64,000 bases of DNA from Ashinkailepas kermadecensis (lineage: Eukaryota; Arthropoda; Thecostraca; Neolepadidae): NCBI GenBank assembly GCA_034440615.1, contig JAOTOM010004793.1:172001-236000 (forward strand), in the 5' to 3' direction. Position numbers and translations under genes: made by a program. This document shows, in pieces, positions 56,565 through 64,000 of this stretch (the stretch's first letter is position 1; every line of letters starts with the position of its first letter). The notes under the pieces are model-generated. The model saw only the letters and a program-made list of their open reading frames with translations. It made no database searches and was not told the DNA's origin.

Positions 56565-57500
56565 ACGTCGGAGAGCACGGGCCTGGAGGCTGCGTCGTGC
56601 CGGAGCCGCTGCCCGTGCGGCGGCTGGGTGCCGTCCGGCGGCTGGGTGCCGTCGGAGAGCACGGGCCTGGAGGCTGCGTCGTGCCGGAGCCGCTGCCCGT
56701 GCGGCGGCTGGGTGCCGTCGGAGAGCACGGCCTGGAGGCTGCGTCGTGCCGGAGCCGCTGCCCGTGCGGCGGCTGGGTGCCGTCCGGCGGCTGGTTGCCG
56801 TCGGAGAGCACGGGCCTGGAGGCTGCGTCGTGCCGGAGCCGCTGCCCGTGCGGCGGCTGGGTGCCGTCCGGCGGCTGGGTGCCGTCGGAGAGCACGGGCC
56901 TGGAGGCTGCGTCGTGCCGGAGCCGCTGCCCGTGCGGCGGCTGGGTGCCGTCCGGCGGCTGGGTGCCGTCGGAGAGCACGGGCCTGGAGGCTGCGTCGTG
57001 CCGGAGCCGCTGCCCGTGCGGCGGCTGGGTGCCGTCGGACAGCACGGCCTGGAGGCTGCGTCGTGCCGGAGCCGCTGCCCGTCCGGCGGCTGGGTGCCGT
57101 CGGAGAGCACGGGCCTGGAGGCTGCGTCGTGCCGGAGCCGCTGCCCGTGCGGCGGCTGGGTGCCGTCCGGCGGCTGGGTGCCGTCGGAGAGCACGGGCCT
57201 GGAGGCTGCGTCGTGCCGGAGCCGCTGCCCGTCCGGCGGCTGGGTGCCGTCCGGCGGCTGGGTGCCGTCGGAGAGCACGGGCCTGGAGGCTGCGTCGTGC
57301 CGGAGCCGCTGCCCGTCCGGCGGCTGGGTGCCGTCCGGCGGCTGGGTGCCGTCGGAGAGCACGGGCCTGGAGGCTGCGTCGTGCCGGAGCCGCTGCCCGT
57401 CCGGCGGCTGGGTGCCGTACGGCGGCTGGGTGCCGTCGCAGAGCACGGGCCTGGAGGCGGCGTCGTGCCGGAGCCGCTGTCCGTGCGGCGGCTGGGTGCC
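56565..57500. repeat. GC-rich minisatellite, 66- and 84-bp units
   Basis: About 12 units built from GTCGGAGAGCACGGGCCTGG, AGGCTGCGTCGTGCCGGAGC, CGCTGCCCGTGCGGCGGCTG and one or two copies of GGTGCCGTCCGGCGGCTG. Long frames on both strands (up to 493 codons) follow from units divisible by three and change frame at one-base deletions (ACGGCC for ACGGGCC), so I do not call a gene. Confidence 0.93.
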
Positions 57501-57689
57501 GTCCGCTCGGCGGACGTCTACCGCCGCCGCCGTGCCGACTGCGCCGCTGCTATTCCGTGGCCAGTGTGCCGGTCGGCGGAGGTGCCGGAGCAGGCCGGTT
57601 ATACGTCACGTATTGGTCATGTGTTGGCACTGCTGCAGCACATGGCAGCACATCGCGCGCCGCCTCACACCTGCCCTGCAGTCGTCCGC

Positions 57690-58730
57690 ACCTGTCCTGC
57701 AAGCCGCCTCACACCGACCACAGTCTTCACAGGCTGACCACAGTCTCCACAGGCCGACCACAGTCTCCACAGGCCGACCACAGCCCGCACCTGTTCTGCA
57801 GGCCGCCTCACACCGACCACAGTCTCCACAGGCTGACCACAGTCTCTACAGGCCGACCACAGTCTCCACAGGCCGACCACAGCCCGCACCTGTTCTGCAG
57901 GCCGCCTCACACCGACCACAGTCTCCACAGGCCGACCACAGCCCGCACCTGTTCTGCAGGCCGCCTCACACCGACCACAGTCTCCACAGGCTGACCACAG
58001 GCTCCACAGGCTGACCACAGGCTCCACAGGCTGACCACAGTCTCCCACAGGCTGACCATAGTCTCCCACAGGCTGACCACAGACCGCACATGTATTGCAG
58101 CTGTCTCATACCGACCACATCCTCCACATGCCGACCACAGCCTGTACAGACCGACCACAGCCTCTACAGACCGATCACAGCCTCTACAGACCGACCACAG
58201 CCTCTACAGACCGACCACAGCCTGTACAGACCGACCACAGCCTCTACAGACCAATCACAGCCTGTACAGACCGACCACAGCCTCCACATGCCGACCACAG
58301 CCTGTACAGGCCGACCACAGCTTCTACAGACCGATCACAATCTCTACAGGCCGACCACAGCCTTTACAGGCCGACCACAACCACTACAGGCCGACCATAG
58401 CCTCTGCAGACCGACCGCAACCTCCACAGGCCGACCATAGCCTCTACAGACCGACCACAGCCTGTATAGGCCGATGACAGCCTCTACAGACCAATCACAG
58501 CCTCTACAGGCCCACCACAACCTTCACAGACCGACCACAGTTCTATAGGCCGACCACAACCTCCACATGCCGACGACAACCCCCACAGGCCGATCACACC
58601 CCTCATCCCACATGCCGGCCAAAGCCTGCACAGACCGACCACAACCTCCACAGGCCGACCATACACCCCACATGCCGACCACAGCCTGTACAGACCGACC
58701 ACAGCCTCCACATACCGTTCGCAACCGTCC
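57690..58730. repeat. 20-bp CCGACCACAG minisatellite
   Basis: Units CCGACCACAGCCTCTACAGA and CCGACCACAGTCTCCACAGG. In the left third they are nested in a longer unit with CCCGCACCTGTTCTGCAGGC. Frames read as T-D-H-S-L repeats. Confidence 0.93.
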
Positions 58731-58797
58731 GTGCCGTACTGCCGTCGGTGTGAGGAAGGCACGTCCCCTGCAGCCGTGACGGTGATTATCCCCTGTT

Positions 58798-58960
58798 GCG
58801 TGCGGCCTGTGACAGCCGTGCGGCCTGTGACAGCCGTGCGGCCTGTGACAGCCGTGCGGCCTGTGACAGCCGTGCGGCCTGTGACAGCCGTGCGGCCTGT
58901 GACAGCCGTGCGGCCTGTGACAGCCGTGCGGCCTGTGACAGCCGTGCAGCCTGTGACAGC
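58798..58960. repeat. 18-bp repeat, nine copies
   Basis: GCGGCCTGTGACAGCCGT repeated almost perfectly. Confidence 0.97.
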
Positions 58961-59652
58961 CGGCTCGTCCGGCGTCTGTTGGCGAACTCACTGGTGTTAA
59001 ATTTGTTGGCGAGTGCGACAGTCCACTCATGCCTGCGACACTGCTGTGCCTGGGCGCGGGGCAAAAAGGAAATTGTCTGTGACTAAAGTGTCGCCCCTTC
59101 AGGAAAACCTACTGGGTGAGCTACTGGTCTGCAGCACACCTGTCTGTGTCTAGAAGCCAACAACTCGCAGCAAGTGCGGTGGTAGCATATGGAGAATTGT
59201 AAAATTGGGTTTGTGTAGCGTTACGCGTGAACTGAAGCAATGCCAAATACCACAACAAGAATGGCAGTATTGTAGAAGCTTGCGACAGAGTGACTGCGAT
59301 CACCGCACACCGAGGGAGAGGTGCAGACACTGAAAGGCAGAGGTGGGGACGCAGAGTGACTGCGATCGCCGCACACCGAGGGAGAGGTGCAGACACTGGA
59401 AGGCAGAGGTGGGGACGGGTTGTCAGGTAGAGGAGAGTTGGGGAGCTTGGACACATAGGAGACTTGGGAGAACTGGGACGTACAGGCAAGCTAGTTGTGC
59501 TGGGACGTAGGGAAGAATTGGATAAGCGATCAATTCGTGCGGGGATATTTCACCCACAACCATTTCACCTATCGACAATTTTCCCCTGCGCAAAGACTTC
59601 CGGATCATTGGGCACCATATTTTTTTCTCCAGAAAAATGTCTGCATGTCGCA
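58961..59652. other. Spacer with a 66-bp tandem duplication
   Basis: At 59290-59421 two copies of a 66-bp unit with CACCGAGGGAGAGGTGCAGA and GGCAGAGGTGGGGACG. Otherwise nothing recognised. Confidence 0.6.
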
Positions 59653-60234
59653 CAGTGGCGCAACCAGGATTTCAGTTCGGGGGGGGGGGCCACGGTTGGA
59701 GAGCGGGCCCCCTCGCAAGCGGGCCCCCCTCATGTTTTTAAAAAGTCTGCGGAAAACATGCACTTACTTTTGAGCGGGCCCCTATGTTTGTAAAAACTAA
59801 AACGAGGCGGGCCCCAGGTAAAAGCGGGCCCCTGGTTCTAAGCGGGCTATTGGTTCAATGCGGGCCCCTGGATCAAAGTGGGCCCGGTTCGAAGCGGGCC
59901 CCTGGTTCCAGAGAGCCCCTGGTTCAAGACAGGGCCCCAGGTTGAAGCGGGCCCCTGGTTCTAAGCGGGCTATTGGTTCAATGCGGGCCCCTGAATCAAA
60001 ATGGGCCCCGGTTCTAGGCGGGCCCTGGTTAAAACGGGCCCCCAGATTTTCAGTTGGTTCAAAGGGCCCCTGATTCGAGCCACAGATCCGCTTCGCGGGC
60101 CCCTAGCCAGGGCTCTGAGTAGGGTGGCCCACTCCGAGCCAGGGGCCCGCTTCGCGGGCCCCTGGCTCGGACCGGGCCCCAAAAATTTCGGGGGGGGGCC
60201 TTGGCCCCTTGGCCCCCCCCTGGTTGCGCTAGTG
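59653..60234. mobile_element. 582-bp hAT-type non-autonomous element with perfect 8-bp target duplication
   Basis: The left end CAGTGGCGCAACCAGG and inverted right end CACTAGCGCAACCAGG match at 14 of 16. ATGTCGCA flanks both sides (59645-59652 and 60235-60242). The interior is a degenerate AGCGGGCCCCTGGTTC repeat with a long G run. No transposase. Confidence 0.88.
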
Positions 60235-60439
60235 ATGTCGCACATAGTGAAATCCATTTACAACCTACTTGACTCCTTCGCGATGAAATGGTCCAGGATA
60301 TAAAGCAACTTGATATTTTTCAAATCCCCATTAGGATGCTGAGGATCATGTGAGATACGAAGACAGCCAGATTATCATTTTTCTTACTCGTCAACATCTG
60401 GAAATGTTTTAATCATCAGGGCACTGATAGTGAGGTCAC

Positions 60440-60770
60440 TTTCAAAGTCGCATCAAATTATATACACAGTTGTTAAGTTTACGGTGAAGTGATTGGAACC
60501 CCACTGTCTATGGTACATATATGCACTTCTCGTAAACAAACAACAAGGATCATACACCACCGTATCAGACAGCATTAGAGCTCAAGTACAAAATTATCTA
60601 CATCGAATACCAGAGCCACCCGTCATCATCTGCGACTTCGAACTTGCGATCACAAATGCAATGCGAGGTACTTGTCCAACATCGAGTGTACGACTGTGTT
60701 CGTCATATGTATAAAGGTGGAGGTAATATTACTGAACGCAAAATGTGTGCAAAATATGTGTTTGTGTGCA
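60440..60770 (+). pseudogene. MULE-type transposase domain relic
   Basis: Pieces in successive frames resemble the MULE transposase domain in order: TFKVAS, VYGEVIGTPLSMV, YALLVNKQQGSY and VIICDFELAITNAMR (the DFE-A motif), then a CVRHMYK-like piece. At least two frameshifts and a stop break it. MULE-domain genes are also found as host FLYWCH-type genes, so an exonised origin cannot be excluded. Confidence 0.6.
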
Positions 60771-62317
60771 AAACGGAATGCATGTGAAATGCCAGAGGTG
60801 CACCCAAGTGGGCGGCCCTGCCCTCCCTCTTAGCAACCAAAAATGCACTAGATCAAACAAGAAATTGAGATTTTCAGTACTCAAAAGCAAAAATATTCGG
60901 CACGCGAAGCGCGCCGAAAGCGTTCTTTATTTCATGGCATTTGTTTTCGTCGGGCACCTTTCCGTTACGCCAATCCTGACTGCGCCACTGAAAATGACTG
61001 CAGGCGAAACGTCAACCAATAGCTGGAAGAGATGACCGTTGGCTTGCTGCAATTACCATGCTGCAAGTCGTCGTTGTGCTTGTACGAATATTGGACCGCT
61101 TGGCGTTGCTAAATGGAAAATGCAACCGGCACCTCTGATCTACACCGAAACTTTCGCCACGCATGGCCTACAGTCGGCTAATTTGTTTGCCATGGGAACC
61201 CGTCGAACGTTTTGTCACTAATTTAGTCGAAATTCGTTGCGGTTTTCAACAGATCTATGCGGGCCGCATACCAACCAGTCATTCTCATCAATGCCTGCTG
61301 TTATGTCTACATTAATGGATGAGGCATTGCATTTTCAAGCACCGAAATCAATTGACATTCAGGCAGAACGAATCACCAGGAACTGCTATCGTTTTCTCCA
61401 TTGTGATGCAGCATGCAAATAATAAAGACGTTCATTCTGATCAACCCTATTCCTGTGTGTTAGCTTTATAGTCCCGATTCCCGTGCAGGGGGATTTCTCC
61501 TCGTAACCTCGAGAGCATATTGTTGTATAATCTCGCTAGATGACGCGGACAAATCGTGACAAAATGCATCCATCTCTGACTCCAAACCGTTTTAATGACA
61601 GGATCTTTGGTACACACCAAGCCGGAGTTTCACAGTTATATTTTCTTCAGAACCTGATTGTGTCTCATTACAATTTGCATGCACCAGCGGTAAAATTACT
61701 ATCCGTGGAATTTCGTAGCTCTTCCATCAGAGCCTCACTTTGTATAACCGCAACTTGTATGCATGTCCCCTAATGAGATCCTGGCTTCGCCTTTGATCAT
61801 GACAGTGATAATGTTTGATGGCATGGCAGACAGCAACGTCAGTCACATAAAATTATTTTTTAAATGTAGCATGACCCAGAAAGGACTTTTGTGCGCTGAG
61901 TTTGAGAATACCCCACTTTGCAATGGCTTTAGCCACAATTAAGAATCACATTAGGCACAAACACACAGGGACGTGTGTGCATGCACCAAGATGAGATGCA
62001 AGCTCCACGTTGATACACCAGCATAAAATAAAATTCCTATGCGTCTCATGTTGTCATTTATGAGCATCAGCCCCACATTCAAAGTTGCATGCAACTTGCC
62101 ATTGGTAACACTAACACGAATAAATAACGCTTCGCTTTGTGTGCAAAGTGGATGTCAAGATGTCGCTTGAATGGTTCGAGTGATTCCGATAATACCATCC
62201 TTGCTGATAGTGCATTTCCGGAATTGATTATCCTTTCTTGAAATAAAGTACTTCTTAGAGGGAAGCGGCATGTCAATTTCTTTATTTTATATATATTTCC
62301 ACTCCCGTGTCCCAATG
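60771..62317. other. Intergenic; possible decayed hAT end
   Basis: GACTGCGCCACTG near 60983-60995 (inverse CAGTGGCGCAGTC) resembles a hAT terminus, and CAGAGGTGCACCCA near 60792 might be its partner. No clear target duplication. Nothing else recognised. Confidence 0.35.
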
Positions 62318-62592
62318 CGGACACGGTCTTGAAGTCATGCAATGCGGACACGGTCTTGAAGTCATGCAATGTCGACACGGTCTTGAAGTCATGCAATGCG
62401 GACACGGTCCTGAAGTCATGCAATGCGGACACGGTCCTGAAGTCATGCAATGCGGACACGGTCTTGAAGTCATGCAATGCGGACACGGTCTTGAAGTCAT
62501 GCAATGCGGACACGGTCCTGAAGTCATGCAGTGCGGACACGGTCCTGAAGTCATGCAATGCGGACACGGTCCAGCTTGAAGTCATGCAAATC
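62318..62592. repeat. 27-bp minisatellite, about ten copies
   Basis: GCGGACACGGTCTTGAAGTC plus ATGCAAT, with CTTGAA/CCTGAA variants. Frames on both strands are artefacts. Confidence 0.95.
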
Positions 62593-63045
62593 AAGCTAAT
62601 CAAATCATTGGAACATCTTGAAAACCCCTATCAGATCTCTTTTTCTTCTGTATATTAGGGAAAAAAATCCCAGCATCTTAGCCTAAGAACATATTCCACA
62701 TTATACACTCGCTTCCAACTTCAATAGCACTTCGTTGAATCTTCTCCGATAGCTGAATGTGCTGACCTGTGTATGGCCTGCATGCTTCGATAAGGCGGTG
62801 TAAGCGAGGCCCGACGAATTAATTATGTGAGATCTGTATTACTGCTCCACTCTCATAGCCAGCAGGTTATTTATAGCACCACGGAATTGCAAATCACGCC
62901 ATTTATAATCCGTTCAGCTCACTTATGGAGATGAACCGGTAGGTATGTGATGCCGGCCCAGCTAATTGTGCGAGTGTGCGGCTGTTTCGTCACTGCACTT
63001 CGGTCGCAGCGTCGCCGCTGGTGTAATGTGGTCGCCAGCGTGGTG
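62593..63045. other. Intergenic, nothing recognised
   Basis: No gene or repeat seen. Confidence 0.5.
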
Positions 63046-63560
63046 GGCTAACACTTCCGATCTGGTCCGATGGTCCGGTCAGGTGGGCTGACGCCTCCGG
63101 TCTGGTCCGGTGGTCTGGTCCGGTGGTCTGGTCCGGTGGTCTGACGCCTGCGGTCTGGTCCAGTGGGCTGACGCCTACGGTCTGGTCCGGTGGGCTGGCG
63201 CCTACGGTCTGCTAGGATGGTCTGGTTCAGCGGGCTGGCACCTCCGGTCTGGTCCAGTGGGCTGACGCCTACGGTCTGGTGCCGGTGGTCTGGTCCGGTG
63301 GTCTGACGCCTGCGGTCTGGTCCAGTGGGCTGACGCCTACGGTCTGGTCCAGTGGGCTGACGCCTACGGTCTGGTCCGGTGGTCTGGTCCAGTGGGCTGA
63401 CGCCTACGGTCTGGTCCGGTGGGCTGGCACCTCTGGTCTGTTAGGATGGTCTGGTTCGGCGGGCTGGCACCTCCGGTCTGTTAGGATGGTCTGGTTCGGC
63501 GGGCTGGTACCTCCGGTCTGTTAGGATGGTCTGGTCCAGTGGGCTGACGCATCCGGCCTC
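63046..63560. repeat. GGTCTGGTCCGGTGG minisatellite, mixed unit
   Basis: Units combine GGTCTGGTCCGGTGGGCTG and ACGCCTACGGTCTGGTCC; in the right part a longer unit ends GTTAGGATGGTCTGGTTC. Unit length varies. Confidence 0.88.
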
Positions 63561-64000
63561 TCCGCTGCAGAGCCGGGGCCCTCGCAACAGCACTTATCGG
63601 CCACAACACAAGCCTAATCTCATGCTCAGCGGGGTGTAGCGTCGACACACTATTGGACCGCATGTGGCTGTCATGAATTTGTGATGTACCGACCTTGCGA
63701 GATTCAAGCTACCAATACTGAAGAAGCCACCACTCTCGTATTTAAAAGGGATCGGGGAGGGATTTCTCAGAGAGCTGTCTGAAGTTTCACGATGCCTGTG
63801 TTTTCGTACACGGCAGATTCTTTTGACTCCATTAGACGTCAGGAAGCTACCCTTAATTTTTTTTAGACCGTTGCGAATGTATGCCACGTTTATTTGATTA
63901 ATTGGAGTGTACTGCTTGATCATTGATAATGGTCATATTACACTCACTGGGACGCCCAGACTGCTGGTTGGTACGGGTCCTATTACCCTCACTGGGGCGC
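63561..64000. other. Window edge, nothing recognised
   Basis: Unique sequence. The last 50 bases contain TATTACACTCACTGGGACGC and TATTACCCTCACTGGGGCGC, so a further tandem array may begin here. Confidence 0.4.

Noticed and set aside
56256..58014. Long plus-strand frames of 422-493 codons with repeated CRSRCPCGGWVPSGG-like text
   Set aside because: They follow from 66- and 84-bp repeat units divisible by three, exist in several frames and strands, and shift at single-base unit variants. No family recognised.

Overview
This is an animal (metazoan) nuclear genome window. TTAGG-type tracts, the normal arthropod telomere motif, sit inside it, and the density of minisatellites and short DNA transposons suggests an arthropod, perhaps a crustacean. 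The species call is inference. There is no operon structure, and most long open frames are read-through of tandem repeats.

Two protein genes can be supported. (1) On the minus strand, six exons scattered over 2798-18628 join in phase into a 571-residue protein that I recognise as PRORP (MRPP3), the protein-only nuclease subunit of mitochondrial RNase P. All catalytic Asp and zinc ligands are present. (2) On the plus strand, 32794-39903 is one uninterrupted 2369-codon frame with four P-loop nucleotide-kinase units, an adenylate kinase 9 (AK9) orthologue without introns. The two genes are about 14 kb apart and transcribed away from each other. PRORP matures mitochondrial tRNAs; AK9 is a nucleotide kinase often linked to cilia and flagella. 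I see no functional link between them.

Layout: 0-2.8 kb repeats and flank downstream of PRORP; 2.8-18.6 kb PRORP, whose 6.5-kb fifth intron is largely three minisatellites (57, 39 and 31 bp units); 18.9-19.75 kb a TTAA-flanked non-autonomous transposon (second copy at 50.9-51.85 kb); 19.9-21.1 kb a 47-bp satellite; 23.86-25.01 kb a 1.16-kb palindrome with TTAGG tracts; 25.17-25.38 kb a hAT-type element; 27.4-30.1 kb a degenerate GGGCCC-rich repeat field in two orientations; 32.1-32.4 kb a GT/GTGCCT microsatellite; 32.8-39.9 kb AK9; 43.4-47.9 kb a 22-bp satellite split by a dead, 5'-truncated LINE; 49-53.8 kb several small arrays; 54.5-59 kb a run of GC-rich minisatellites; 59.65-60.23 kb a hAT-type element with a perfect 8-bp target duplication; 60.44-60.77 kb a MULE transposase relic; 62.3-63.6 kb two more arrays.

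The most striking pattern is that the edges of PRORP exons 2, 3, 4 and 5 (and more weakly 6), and the stop-codon end of AK9, each abut a tandem array whose unit contains that exon edge and, in PRORP, its splice site. The exon 3 donor unit has also been amplified a second time about 4 kb away, deeper in the same intron. Minisatellites here appear to be seeded at gene boundaries. I know of no description of this pattern, but I could not search for one.
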